A DNA stretch of 64,000 nt from Shimia sp040370365 (GTDB lineage: Bacteria > Pseudomonadota > Alphaproteobacteria > Rhodobacterales > Rhodobacteraceae), in contig NZ_BAABWQ010000001.1 of NCBI RefSeq assembly GCF_040370365.1, forward strand, positions 930,001 through 994,000, read 5' to 3'. Positions 34,559-45,700 of this stretch are shown piece after piece. How positions within the stretch are numbered: the stretch's first letter is position 1; every line of letters begins with the position of its first letter. The notes beneath the pieces are model-generated. The model did no database searches. It had not been told where the DNA came from and saw only the letters and a list, made by a program, of their open reading frames with translations. Position numbers and translations under genes: made by a program.

Positions 34559-36987
34559 GTGGTCAGGGCACATATGGCCTGGTCTGGGACCAAGCCGAAA
34601 TTGTTCCTGGCGGCTGGCAGGGTATCGAGGCGCTGAACTTCAGCGATCCCACCCCGGCGGGCCTCGCAGCGGAGCTGACCATCGCTTTGGCAAAAGTCTC
34701 TGATGGTCTCACACCCGGTGACATTCAGATTGAGGGACCCGACAGCATAGACTTGCAGTTTTCGGCGACGGTTTCGGACGGTGATATGGTTGTTCTGGTA
34801 CACTTTCCGGAGCCCCTTGGTGGACGGCTACCGCGTGGCCGCCATAGGGTGCGGCTGAACACTGGAGGCAATGACCCGCTGCATCCGTTCTTCTCTTCGG
34901 GGCATTTTGATTTCTATATCGACTGTCCCGCCGGCGATTGTCGCTCTTCCGACATTCAGGCTGCGCGCGCCGAAATGCCCGAACCGGCGATTGATTTGAC
35001 CACCAAAGACTACACAGGCTTTTTGCAGGTTGCACAAAATTGGGTCAAAGCCACCGACCCCAATTGGTCAGACCTATCCGCCGCCTCCATCGAGAGCACA
35101 TTGATCGAAACGCTCGCACATCACGCCGAACTTTTGTCTCTGCATCAGGACCGGGTGGTGCAAGAGGCCTTTGTGGACACGGCGCGCGAACGGATCTCTT
35201 TGACAAGACACGCCAGTTTTCTGGGGCTCGATCTTGATCAAGGTGCCACGGCAACCACACTTGTTGCATTGGATGTCGCCGTTTCCGGGTATCTTCCCCA
35301 AGGCACACCAATCAACCGACGCGAGGATGGCGGCCGCGTGACATCTCGCTTTGAAACCAGTGCGCAGGTGTTTCTTGACCCCCTATGGAACGCGGGTTTG
35401 ACCGATCCGACAGATGGCACCGGTTTGATGGCAGCGGCATGGCCCGGTGCAACCGACGCCATCTTGCCGGTGGGAACCTGCAATCTGTTGATCCTTGGAT
35501 GGGACCGCGGCCTCGTGGCCGGACAGCGCGTCGCTTTGGTGCAAGGCGCGCGCATACATGTCGCACATCTAAGCCAAGTACGTGAAATCGAAGCCCCCGG
35601 ATGGGCGGGTGACCCCTCCGACGCTTTGGGCACGGGCTTGACCCAACTCACAGAGTTGCACTGGACCAATCCAACTGCACAAGAATTCGCACCGTGGTCT
35701 GATGCCTCGGGATTACCGATGCTCATTACAGCAAATCTGGTGACTGCGCAGCATGGCGAGACCCGCATAGCAACCCACCCACACACCCAAACCACCATTG
35801 GGTTTGGCACTGGTCGCCAAGACCTTGTGACCGCCAGCGATGGTATCACGGGTCAATTGATGCTGCGCGCTCTACGCACACCTGAGGGTGATGTTTTGAC
35901 CGATGCAAGCATGTCACCGCGCCCCTCAATTTCGGTGACCTTGGCAGGCGAGATCTATGGCTGGCAGCCCAATCTGCGCAGCTCCGCTGGCTTTGACCGG
36001 CATTTCACCACCGAACGAGACAACGATGGGTCCATTTGGATCTTATTTGGTGATGGGGTGCGTGGGCGTGCTGTACCGTTGCCAGACGGGCAGATGTTGC
36101 CAAATGAGACACTCGAGGTGCGTTACCGACGTGGAGACCCGGCCGCAGGCAACATCGGAGCGTTTGCACTTAACGCGGTGGGGCAGTTTCCTGCCGGTGA
36201 CACGCGCAACGCTGACGTCGCAGGCTTAGCTGTGATTTCCGCAACCAATATCACCCCTGCGACTGGAGGGCGACGTCCAGTGTCGCTTGAACTGGCACGA
36301 CAGAAAATTCCTGAGAGCATCCGGCACCCTGCACTGGAGCGCTGTGTGACCCCAGACGACTACCGCCGGGCAGCCGAAATGGTGCCCGGCGTGGCACAAG
36401 CAGCAGCCAAGCCATTGGGTGGAATTTTTAATACCATTGCTTTGCTTGTTGCCCCTGACAAGGGGGACACCCTTACAAATGACCTGGCGCAATCGGTGTG
36501 GCACCACCTTGACAATCTACGTATGGCAGGCCGCGAACACATCGTACGACCACCCAACTATGTCCCTCTGGATATAGCGCTCTTGCTCTGTCCCGCAGGC
36601 ACCGCCAGCGCTGCGCAAATCCGCGATCAAGCGCGACGCGCTTTGCTACCAGGCACATCTGCAAACCCCGGCTTCTTTCACCGCTCGCGCATCAGTTTTG
36701 GCGCAGAGGTCCGTTTGGCTGACATTCTGGCTGAAATTCATCGCCAACCCGCCATTGGTGCCGTGCGCGCTCTTGCGTTCCGGCCTCTACTGGATGCAGG
36801 CAGCGACCTTGTGCGCCGCGTGATCCGACTAACCTCCACAGAAATCGCGCAATTTTCAGGAGAAGAGGGCCGCCCGGATCGTGGGCGTCTTACCCTTCGA
36901 GTCGCAGGCATTGACCCCCCAGCGCCACCCGATGCCTTTGTGATTGGCGGACCTGCGCCAGAGCCGACCATGGGGGGTGCCTCATGA
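34555..36987 (+). CDS. Baseplate wedge protein, gpJ/gp6 type (Pvc11-like)
   Basis: 810 residues with GTG start overlapping the gp25 stop. The family signature of large CIS J-type wedges is present: DYTGFLQVAQNWVKATDPNWSDLSAASIESTLIETLAHHAELLSLHQDRV spans residues about 145-195. The conserved IWILFGDGVRGRAVP, GDPAAGNIGAFALN and the C-terminal VTPDDYRRAAEMVPGVAQAAAKP mark the Baseplate_J domain. It builds the ring of wedges around the hub. ATGA overlap leads into a second J-type protein. Confidence 0.9.
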   Translation: MSGQGTYGLVWDQAEIVPGGWQGIEALNFSDPTPAGLAAELTIALAKVSDGLTPGDIQIEGPDSIDLQFSATVSDGDMVVLVHFPEPLGGRLPRGRHRVRLNTGGNDPLHPFFSSGHFDFYIDCPAGDCRSSDIQAARAEMPEPAIDLTTKDYTGFLQVAQNWVKATDPNWSDLSAASIESTLIETLAHHAELLSLHQDRVVQEAFVDTARERISLTRHASFLGLDLDQGATATTLVALDVAVSGYLPQGTPINRREDGGRVTSRFETSAQVFLDPLWNAGLTDPTDGTGLMAAAWPGATDAILPVGTCNLLILGWDRGLVAGQRVALVQGARIHVAHLSQVREIEAPGWAGDPSDALGTGLTQLTELHWTNPTAQEFAPWSDASGLPMLITANLVTAQHGETRIATHPHTQTTIGFGTGRQDLVTASDGITGQLMLRALRTPEGDVLTDASMSPRPSISVTLAGEIYGWQPNLRSSAGFDRHFTTERDNDGSIWILFGDGVRGRAVPLPDGQMLPNETLEVRYRRGDPAAGNIGAFALNAVGQFPAGDTRNADVAGLAVISATNITPATGGRRPVSLELARQKIPESIRHPALERCVTPDDYRRAAEMVPGVAQAAAKPLGGIFNTIALLVAPDKGDTLTNDLAQSVWHHLDNLRMAGREHIVRPPNYVPLDIALLLCPAGTASAAQIRDQARRALLPGTSANPGFFHRSRISFGAEVRLADILAEIHRQPAIGAVRALAFRPLLDAGSDLVRRVIRLTSTEIAQFSGEEGRPDRGRLTLRVAGIDPPAPPDAFVIGGPAPEPTMGGAS

Positions 36988-39533
36988 GCCGACCACCAAT
37001 CGTCCGCAAAACACCTTCCCCGCGAGGCATCAATAACGATCAGAACCAAACGACTTATTTTGGCCTCAGGTTTGCTGATCTTGTCGCTTTGGCAGAGGAC
37101 TTGGCACAAGATCCCGCAGGCGTGAAAGTTCCCGGCAGTTCTCATCGACTGGCCGCAGGCATTGTAGAGCTACCCGGCAAAGACCGAGGCCTCGCCCGAA
37201 CTCTTATCGAAATCCCAGCAATCCTCGCGCATATTTTAGGTGAGCATCAAAGCCACTACGCTGCTGAGGCCTTTGTAGGAACGGCCACCCAACCCAACAG
37301 CCTGATCCGCCATGCCCGCAAACTGGCTTATGTGCCGGACCAAGGCGTCGCCGCAACTGGGTTGGCGGTATTTGACGTAAAGGAAGGCCTAGCAGGGGAT
37401 GTGCCAGCGCTCTTTGCCCTGCAATCTGAGCCCAAAGGCGCAATCAAGTCACAAACCTATGAAACCCTAAAAGACATTCATGTTCAGGCCCAATGGAATG
37501 CCATTCTGCCCGCCGCCGCGCGTGTCCCGACACCTGTCACATTTATCGACAATCTGGTCACTCTGCCACTGCTCACACCATCTGGGTTGGATATTGGCGA
37601 CATTGTGCTTTTGCAAGGCCAGGGTAAATCCGCCGTCTGCGAAGTCAGCGGCGACGCCCCCGGACTATTAGAACTGCGCCGCCTCTCTCAGGGAGCGGAA
37701 AGCGCTGACCCTTGGCCGGCGTTTTCACCCTCTGATCCCTATGTTGTGTTGGCGCAACCAGATTTAGAAACCCGAATGTTCGGGCACTCTGCTGATCCGC
37801 TTGCGTTTCCACCAGCAGAACTTTCAGACCCTGGCTCCTATTTCGCCCCGACCACCGTAAGCACTATCACGCATGGCTACACGGTCAGCGGCATAAGCTC
37901 TGGAAGCTACTCCGCAGGCAGTTCTTTACTGTTGGCCGAAACCACCCCTCCAATTGCTGCAGGTGCTGAGATCGCATTGGTGCGCGCCAGCAGTGCCACA
38001 CCGCTCCGCGTTGCACAGGCCCGCGAAGCCGCAGTGAGTTTCCGGCGCGGTGAATTGATCGCGATTCCGCAACCTTCGCCTGCACCTACTGGGTTTCCAC
38101 AAAATCAATTGGCGGAACGCTCCATCAGCGTCCGTTCGACTTTACTGGATGTCACAAATGTAGACGGCACTGCCCAAGACTGGCCCGCCCTGCCCCTTGA
38201 TGGGGTGATCTACGCAGGTTGGGCTCGCCGCATTGTGATTGCCCCAAGCCAAGCCAATCCTGCCAACCTGACAGCAACGGTAGCACTGGCCGCTGATCTA
38301 TCGGACATGCCCCCCGGCCGCGCCGTTATTGTTGAGCGCCTGTCAGATAGCTTTGCCGCGAGCGCCACAATTACACGTATAGAACCGCTTGGCACCAACT
38401 GGGAGGTTACGCTCAGCTTTGATGCAGAAGTCACCGCGTCCAGCTTTGTTTTAGGCGACGTTCACATCCGCGCCAACGCCGCCCGGGTCAGCCATGGCGA
38501 AAGCAAATCCGAGGTTCTAGGCGCGTCTGACGGCGTCACACCTCACCAGTCCTTTACCTTAAAATCCGCAGATGTAACCCGTATCGCGAGTGCTGAGGGC
38601 AGCACTCTTGCGCTATCGCTGAGGGTGAACGGCGTATTGTGGGACCCTGTGACTGATTTCCACGCCTCCGCGCCTGAAGACCGGCTCTATCGCACAGAAG
38701 CCGACGCCGATGGCCATGTATCCGCACACTTCGGCGGCGAAAACCGCGGAGCGGTGCCCCCGTCAGGCACGCGCAATATTACGGCTGACTACCGCGTTGG
38801 GCTGGGCCGCATTGGGGATGCCGAAGCGGGCCGCCTGACCCGGATCAAAAAGGCCTCGCCGATTTTACAAGCAGTGTCCAACCCTCTGCCGCTTGCAGGC
38901 GGTACAGACCGCGCTGCGGTAGATGATATGCGACGGCAAGCGACCAAACCAATCTTGACCTTTGATCGAGCGGTCTCCCTTCAGGACTACGCAGACCTTG
39001 CGCTCCTGTTTCCCGGCATCGCCCGTGCAGCGGCACGTTGGTTGGATCGCGGCGCAATCGAGCTGATCGCGGCATCAGCCGACGGCGCGCCACCTGCGGA
39101 TCCGACCGCCTTACGCGCATTTTTGGACGCCCGGCGCGACACCGAAATTCCACTGGTCCTGCTCACACCGCAAGCGATCGATATTGCGCTAAATCTGCGC
39201 ATCGAACGCAACCGAACCTGGCTGGCTGATGCCGTGCGGCTGGATGCCACCGCAGCCTTGTTGGATAGCGAAACGCAGAACCCTGGCATGTTCACTTTTG
39301 CAGGTCGGGCGTTTTCCGCTCCGCAATCGCTTTCAGGCCTATATGCCCGCCTGCTCGATCTTGACGGCGTAACAGGAGTAGAAGCCAACCGCTTTGCCAT
39401 TCTACCTGACATCGGTGTCGCCGATATTTTGCATGCAACAGATCGGCAATGGCTGCGATTGACCCCAAGCAACCTGGTGATCGACGTGGTTGAACCAGGC
39501 GCGCTGATCCCCGAATTTCAGGTAGGTGTGTGA
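36984..39533 (+). CDS. Second large J-type baseplate wedge protein (Pvc12-like)
   Basis: 849 residues, a second wedge protein diverged from its neighbour. The N-terminal half keeps HYAAEAFVGTATQPNSLIRHARKLAYVP. The C-terminal half keeps ENRGAVPPSGTRNITADYRVG and VSLQDYADLALLFPGIARAAARWL, equivalent to the J-domain landmarks of the upstream protein. In Afp/PVC two large baseplate proteins (11 and 12) form a heteromeric wedge, and this pair fits that. The next gene starts on the stop codon (TGATG). Confidence 0.85.
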   Translation: MSRPPIVRKTPSPRGINNDQNQTTYFGLRFADLVALAEDLAQDPAGVKVPGSSHRLAAGIVELPGKDRGLARTLIEIPAILAHILGEHQSHYAAEAFVGTATQPNSLIRHARKLAYVPDQGVAATGLAVFDVKEGLAGDVPALFALQSEPKGAIKSQTYETLKDIHVQAQWNAILPAAARVPTPVTFIDNLVTLPLLTPSGLDIGDIVLLQGQGKSAVCEVSGDAPGLLELRRLSQGAESADPWPAFSPSDPYVVLAQPDLETRMFGHSADPLAFPPAELSDPGSYFAPTTVSTITHGYTVSGISSGSYSAGSSLLLAETTPPIAAGAEIALVRASSATPLRVAQAREAAVSFRRGELIAIPQPSPAPTGFPQNQLAERSISVRSTLLDVTNVDGTAQDWPALPLDGVIYAGWARRIVIAPSQANPANLTATVALAADLSDMPPGRAVIVERLSDSFAASATITRIEPLGTNWEVTLSFDAEVTASSFVLGDVHIRANAARVSHGESKSEVLGASDGVTPHQSFTLKSADVTRIASAEGSTLALSLRVNGVLWDPVTDFHASAPEDRLYRTEADADGHVSAHFGGENRGAVPPSGTRNITADYRVGLGRIGDAEAGRLTRIKKASPILQAVSNPLPLAGGTDRAAVDDMRRQATKPILTFDRAVSLQDYADLALLFPGIARAAARWLDRGAIELIAASADGAPPADPTALRAFLDARRDTEIPLVLLTPQAIDIALNLRIERNRTWLADAVRLDATAALLDSETQNPGMFTFAGRAFSAPQSLSGLYARLLDLDGVTGVEANRFAILPDIGVADILHATDRQWLRLTPSNLVIDVVEPGALIPEFQVGV

Positions 39534-42500
39534 TGAACGGATATCCTTATGACCCCGACCGTTTGGCGCGCACTGCGCAGCTGTTATATGATGCCCTGCC
39601 CGCCCACCTGAAAGCCAACGATGCAAAGGCCGCAGGTGCCGTGCCCTCAGGCCCACAAGACTTACGAACGTTGGTGGACATACTCGCCGCACCATTGGCG
39701 GCCCTGCGACAAAGCCTTGAAGAAATGCACGGCGACCTTTTCGTCGACACAGCCGGTGACTCGATTTTGCCCCTGCTCGCCGACAGCATCGGTTTACAAC
39801 TGGTGTTTGGCTCAGCGGAGGCAAACCGCCGCGATCTGGCGGGATCGGTTGGTCTGCGCCGTCGCAAAGGCACACCCGCAATGCTAGAAGAGTTGGCGCG
39901 CACCCTGTCAGACCGGCTTGTGTCAAGCAACGAAGGCTGGAAGCTGGTGCAAATCAGTCAGGACCTCAATATTCTGCGTTTAACGCGCACCACGCCAGAT
40001 CTGCGCCCGCCCTCCGTTGCAGAACGCATAAGCGGTCCTCTGGAAAACCTCGCCAAAACCGTCGATCCACGCCTCATATCGGCGCGATCCGGACGGGTAC
40101 ATGCCCGCCAAATGGCACACTGGCTCCACCTATCTCAGTTTTTCCCGCTGCGCGGTGCAAGCCCGCATCAAATGCCCGATGGCACAGCGGATCTGCGCTT
40201 TTCCTTTGATGCCGAAAATGCATGGCGCGCGCTGCGTTGTCGGGCCACCGGCGCTGAGGATGATCTGCGAACTGACCGAGTGCCCGAACTGATTTTTGCG
40301 CAAGACCCCGGTGAATGGTTTGACCGTGAAGGACGGTTTTCTGTGCGGATCGCCAACCTGCCCGCTGCCACCGCGCCAAAGCCCGTGATACGCGCGGCAC
40401 GCGGTTTGCCTGCCAGCGATGGCATGCTCACAACCAGCCCCACGCTTGAGGTGATTGACTATAACGGCGCACGGACCTCTGGTCCTGTTGAGATTGCCCT
40501 CATGGCAGTGCCAGTGGTGGGAGCGATGCCTGATCCGACCTCTGCCGTTCTGCGCGGTGCCATCGAAATGGACATCACCGGCCAAATCAACAGCCTGCCT
40601 GCAGCCGCCGCAACGCCAGCAGACGCGATCCCAATGTTGCGCCTGTCCACCACTGGCGGCGCAGCCAGCAGGTTTTTTGCCGGAGCTGTCCTGCGCTTGA
40701 GCGGTGGATTGATGCGCGCGCGCCACCCCAGTCCGGTTCCTGATTTAGCACAGGAAGGCTACCTAAACGGCAGTTTATACGTGACTATCCCGCCGATGCG
40801 GATGACCGACACATGTTGGTTCTACATCGGAGCCGACGGTGCGCTGCACAACGCTGCAGCGTCAGGCGGTACTGGAATTGACCTGCCTCTAAACGGTAAC
40901 GCTCTGCCGGAGCGTTCAGTTTCCACGTCACCTGTGGGTCCTGTGTGGCCTCAAGCACAGGCCACCGCTGATCGCACTCCCTTCGCCACGCCGCTGATGG
41001 CACCAGCTGCAGCCCCTGTACATCTACATGGCGGACAGGCCTTGCACCCTTCGGGCAACTCCTTGCTCCCCGTCGGAGACACCAATGCACTTGTCTTTGC
41101 GCTCTCCTACGCAGCACTTGGTCGTCAATTCCATCCGATGGTGCGACTGGTCTGGACCGGCGGCGACCCATCTAGTGCCACATGGGAACCACTCGAAGAC
41201 TCCGCTGATGTTGCTGCTGACCTACATTCTCGCCTAGCAACTTTGGCCAGCGTGGTCGAAACGGCGCCGGCTGATCTCGCACTCGCCATCCGATTTGAAA
41301 GCCAACGGCCGAACGCCCGCCTGTCTCCTGCGGAACTATCCTTTACCGGGCACGATGGTCGCGCAGTTTTGATTCACACGCCCGAGTTTCGCGCCGATGA
41401 CACCGACATGGCGTGGCCTCGCGGCCCCGGGCCAATCTCCGCCCATTCCGTGGCGGTTCAGGTTGGGCGCGATGGGTCTACATGGACCGCAGGCACCAAT
41501 CTGCTGCGCCGCAAATCGTTGGGCCAAGCAACGCCACTGTCAGATCCCATGGCAATGCAGCGACGTGTTGTGCGCTGGCGCAAGCTGTGCCCCTGGCAAA
41601 ATGAAACTCTTGTGGATGTGCTCGATCCCACGCCACCCAGCCAATTGCATCTGGACCCCGAGTTCGGGTTGTTTGCTCTGGCCGCCAGTGAGCCTCCACA
41701 ATCATATCCACCGGGGCCCACGCCTTTGCCCGCATCTATCAGTGTTGACATGCAAACCGGGGCCACCATGCCCATCGGCGCGCTACCGATTGATCACGAT
41801 CGCGCATTGGGCCGCGCGCCTGAAGCGCCAACGCGCCTTGTGTCAGCCTCCGGCCATCTGGGACCAACTTCCGATCCATCAGGCACCGGGCAGACCTTGC
41901 ACCCCACGTTAGCAGATGCACTGGCGGCCATTGCTGTTGATCCGAACCCCAGGGAGGTGATCGAACTCAGCGACAGCCGGTTTTATCCCGCAGAGACGCT
42001 GACTTGGCCTGATGGTCCCGAAAGTTTGGTTGTGCGGGCTGCGCGCGACACGCAGCCTGTGGTGGAAATCGCAGGCTCAGCACCGGGCGCCGCCGCCTAT
42101 CAGCATTTGGATCTGACTGGTCTGGCCCTGACATCGACTGCGGCTCTGACGTTGGATCTTCCCGCAGCTCAAACCTGCGAACTAAACCACGTTACTATTC
42201 GGCGTAGCGATTTGACGCTCGCGATGCGTTTCAACGAAGACACCGGCGTTGAGGCCTTAACTGTCGTACGTTCAATTTTGGGACCGTTAACACTGCTGGA
42301 CCCCGGACAGGTCCGCCTAATCGACAGCATATTAGACGCAGGCGCAGATGGCGGCGCCGATGCGCTTTTGGCCTCCAACGCAGACTTGACCATGGACCGC
42401 TGCACTGTGTTGGGGTCGGTGCGGGCACAGCAAGTGGATATATCCGACAGCATCCTAAGACACCCAGTGTTTGTCGGGGAGCGATTTGAAGGCTGTATTC

Positions 42501-42775
42501 GCTATTCGTTCCTCGCCCCCGGTGGCCAAACACCACGTAAACACCGCGTCATGCGCCGCCCCTTCCCACGCTTCGTCACTTTTGACCGACGCGATCCCGC
42601 TTACCTGCGTCTAACGCGCGACACCGAGGCCGCAATCCTGACAGGCGCATCTGACGGCGGCGAAGTTGGAGCCTTTAATTTTGCCCGCATCGCCGAAATC
42701 GAACGGGCCGTTTTGCAACGGCTTTCTGAACACACCCCCGCAGGTCTTCGCACAGGAATGATCCGCAAGAACTGA
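39533..42775 (+). CDS. gpI-like baseplate/fibre-attachment protein with C-terminal beta-helix
   Basis: 1080 residues from ATG 39533, which overlaps the previous stop; GTG 39530 is an alternative. Residues 1-140 resemble the tail protein I/gp7 wedge tip: DRLARTAQLLYDALPAHLKA, FVDTAGDSILPLLADSIGL and VGLRRRKGTPAMLEELA. A long middle section is unrecognised. From about residue 785 to 1010, short repeated strands (LTLDLPAAQTCELNHVTIRRSDL, LTVVRSILGPLTLL) look like a right-handed parallel beta-helix, common in receptor-binding fibres and polysaccharide-degrading spikes. It probably joins the wedge to surface-binding structures. Confidence 0.75.
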   Translation: MNGYPYDPDRLARTAQLLYDALPAHLKANDAKAAGAVPSGPQDLRTLVDILAAPLAALRQSLEEMHGDLFVDTAGDSILPLLADSIGLQLVFGSAEANRRDLAGSVGLRRRKGTPAMLEELARTLSDRLVSSNEGWKLVQISQDLNILRLTRTTPDLRPPSVAERISGPLENLAKTVDPRLISARSGRVHARQMAHWLHLSQFFPLRGASPHQMPDGTADLRFSFDAENAWRALRCRATGAEDDLRTDRVPELIFAQDPGEWFDREGRFSVRIANLPAATAPKPVIRAARGLPASDGMLTTSPTLEVIDYNGARTSGPVEIALMAVPVVGAMPDPTSAVLRGAIEMDITGQINSLPAAAATPADAIPMLRLSTTGGAASRFFAGAVLRLSGGLMRARHPSPVPDLAQEGYLNGSLYVTIPPMRMTDTCWFYIGADGALHNAAASGGTGIDLPLNGNALPERSVSTSPVGPVWPQAQATADRTPFATPLMAPAAAPVHLHGGQALHPSGNSLLPVGDTNALVFALSYAALGRQFHPMVRLVWTGGDPSSATWEPLEDSADVAADLHSRLATLASVVETAPADLALAIRFESQRPNARLSPAELSFTGHDGRAVLIHTPEFRADDTDMAWPRGPGPISAHSVAVQVGRDGSTWTAGTNLLRRKSLGQATPLSDPMAMQRRVVRWRKLCPWQNETLVDVLDPTPPSQLHLDPEFGLFALAASEPPQSYPPGPTPLPASISVDMQTGATMPIGALPIDHDRALGRAPEAPTRLVSASGHLGPTSDPSGTGQTLHPTLADALAAIAVDPNPREVIELSDSRFYPAETLTWPDGPESLVVRAARDTQPVVEIAGSAPGAAAYQHLDLTGLALTSTAALTLDLPAAQTCELNHVTIRRSDLTLAMRFNEDTGVEALTVVRSILGPLTLLDPGQVRLIDSILDAGADGGADALLASNADLTMDRCTVLGSVRAQQVDISDSILRHPVFVGERFEGCIRYSFLAPGGQTPRKHRVMRRPFPRFVTFDRRDPAYLRLTRDTEAAILTGASDGGEVGAFNFARIAEIERAVLQRLSEHTPAGLRTGMIRKN

Positions 42776-42797
42776 GCAAACAGAAAGGTGGTCTGCC

Positions 42798-45700
42798 ATG
42801 AAGGGAGATTTTACCAGAGGCTTTAATCCCGATACCAAGCGCGGCGAACGCTATCGCCGGGTCCTGCTGCAACAAGGCCGAGCGCTGCTGGATTCAGATA
42901 TGACCGCTCTCAGCGACGCCATTGAGGGTAGCTTGCGCCAAAACCTTGCAATGACGGCCTGCCATGCGGGTTCTCCAGATCTGGGTCTGCTGATCACACC
43001 GGGACGACTGCTGGCGCAGTTCGACAGCACCTTAGGAAACCCGGTAGACAGCAATGGCGGTGCAGTCGCAGTGCGCGACTATGCCCGCAAATACTTGAAC
43101 CGCTTACCGGGTCTGCGCATGGGGACAACCGGAACAGTGACCGTGCATCTGGCTGAGCCGCTTGCTGCACCAACGGACATTCGAATCTGGGCGCACGCCG
43201 ACAACGGCGGGGCCAGTCCCAGTGTGAATGGCACTGTGATCTCCGTGCCCTCCGGACCTGAGTATCACCCTGTCGATGTCTCGGCATCCGGCGCTGAACT
43301 GGTATTCGAAGTGGATCCAGCCGCGCGCATCTGGGTCGCAATGATTGAAACACGCGCAGAGGCCGGCACCACCCCACTGATGCACAGCCATTCTGGCGCA
43401 TACGAGATCGAGGGGCTGGCCTTTGACACCACTGGTGGCGCATGGCCATTGCTGGCCGATCCAGCAGGCGCCGCCCTTCAGACACAGGCGATCAGCCCGG
43501 CGGATACGCGCCTTATTGCCTACGTCGAAGTGTGGGAACGTCACATCACTGCGCTTGAAGATCCCGGCATTCTCGAAACCGCGCTTGGTGGCGATCTGGA
43601 CACCACAACCCGCAGCGAAGTTCAATATCAGGTCAAACTCGCAGAAGTCTCGGGGGTTGTGGCAGACAACATGGCTGATGCTTTCGCCCAACACCTGCTG
43701 CCTAATGGCACCGTCACCTTGGGCGTGGCCACTGAGACCATTACCGCTGATCCCTGCGATCTGCCCGTACCGGGAGGCTACACCGGTCCGGAAAACCGGC
43801 TCTACCGGTTGGAAGTGCATGGAACAGGTGCAGGTGGTGCAACTCTGTTCAAATGGTCCCGCGAAAACGGCTCGGAACTGTTTGCGGCAGCCTTCCTCGA
43901 CACATTGGTAGTCCCTGCCCCTGCCGCAGCGCTGATGGTGCAGGCTGACAGCGATCTGCGCGACGGCGATCTCGTCGAACTCTTGAGCGACGCCATTGAT
44001 CTGGGGGATGCAGCGCCAGCCACGCTTACACCTGCTGGTTTCACCCGGCCACAACGGGCTGTTGGTCGGTTGCTTCGCCTGTCCGGCGGGGATGAAATCA
44101 CCGGGTCCAACCGCGTATTTGATCTCTTGGACCCTATTGATGAAACCCCCGTGGTCGACGTGGACAGCGGCCGCTTTGGCGAGCAGGGTTTGAAACTGCG
44201 GCGTTGGTCCGGGCTGATCCTACACACGGCCGATCAGGTCTTTGAACTGGAGCAAGGCATCGAAGCCGATATAGCCGGAAGCTTTGAACCCGGCGACTGG
44301 TGGCAATACGAAGCCCGCGTGAGTGCCTCCAACGCCAATGGTCCAACCCGACCTGCGCCCCATGGACCCGAGCGGCTGTTTGCACCATTGGCCTTGCTGC
44401 GCCAAACACCCGCCGCAGAGCCGATGCTGTTGGAGCGCTGGTTTGACAGCCGCTTCCCGCGCCTCTGTCATATTGAGGCGGATGACGTCTCTTATGACGG
44501 CGACCGCGTCGGATCGGAGTCTGACACCGTACAAGAAGCGATCGATGAGCTGTTTGAGCGCGAATCTGACGCTGGCTGCGGAGAGATCCCGGTGCCCGAG
44601 GGAGGCGACATCCGCGACATCATCGACGCCATTCCTGATGGTGGGGATGCCAAGATTTGTCTGGGACCGGGAACGCGCCCCGTGCCATCAGTCATTCAAG
44701 TGTTCAACAAAGGACACGTCACTATCACAGGTATCGGGCTCGGCTCACTGCTGGAAGCCAACCGGCGCGTGTTTCATTTCCAAAATTGCAATGCAGTCAC
44801 GCTTGTAGATTTTTCAGCGCGTGCCACAAACGGTGGCGGCCACATCATCCAAATTGACGACTGTGCCGCAGTTGATATCCAACGCCTCAACATCCAGTCT
44901 TCAACCGAGGCCTCGCACGGCAACGCCGCCATCAGGCTGCAGGCCAACGATGATCGGACCATCCGACGCGCTCGCATTCGTGACTGTCGCATCGCACTGG
45001 GATTTAACGACACCGCTGTTCTGGCGATCGGCGTACACGACTTGGCGGTGAGCGATTGTGACATCGAAACCCGTGCTGCGCGGTTTGATCTGCGCGCCCG
45101 CGTGGCTGACAATTCCTTTGCCTCTGTGGTTGGACGCGTGTTCCTAAGCCAGCTAAGCTTCAACGTGGACACCAATATTTTTGTTGGGGGATCGCACGTC
45201 AGCCTCTCAAATGGAGAGCGCGGGCGGCACACCGTTGCACTGGGTGGCTGGGGACGCGATCCATTGCGATTTTCGACCCATGCCGCCATGACATCCCGCA
45301 TCTGGGATCAGATCGGCGACGCCAATCCTCCCGGCAACCCCGATGGCGGACAACCAACCATGCGCGCACATGTGCGCCGTATTCGGCGTGAAGTTACGCG
45401 CGCCGCGCTGGGATTGTCAGCCGACATCACCCTCCCCACGGCAACGCAGGGTATGGTGAACTTGATGGGCACATCGCTGTTGGCAACCTCAACCTTAGAA
45501 TATGGCCAAGCAGGCATTGTTGTCTCCGCACCTTTTGGACCCGAAGTGAATGGCGACAGAAATCCAGCCAGCCAGATCACCAACCAGCTGGCACAATCGG
45601 TGCGCATCAACGGCAACCGCATTTCAGGTTTCCATCAAGGCGTGCGCATCGGCGGCGACCAACACGTCGATGGGCTCGACACCCGGAGAACTTTTTTCCG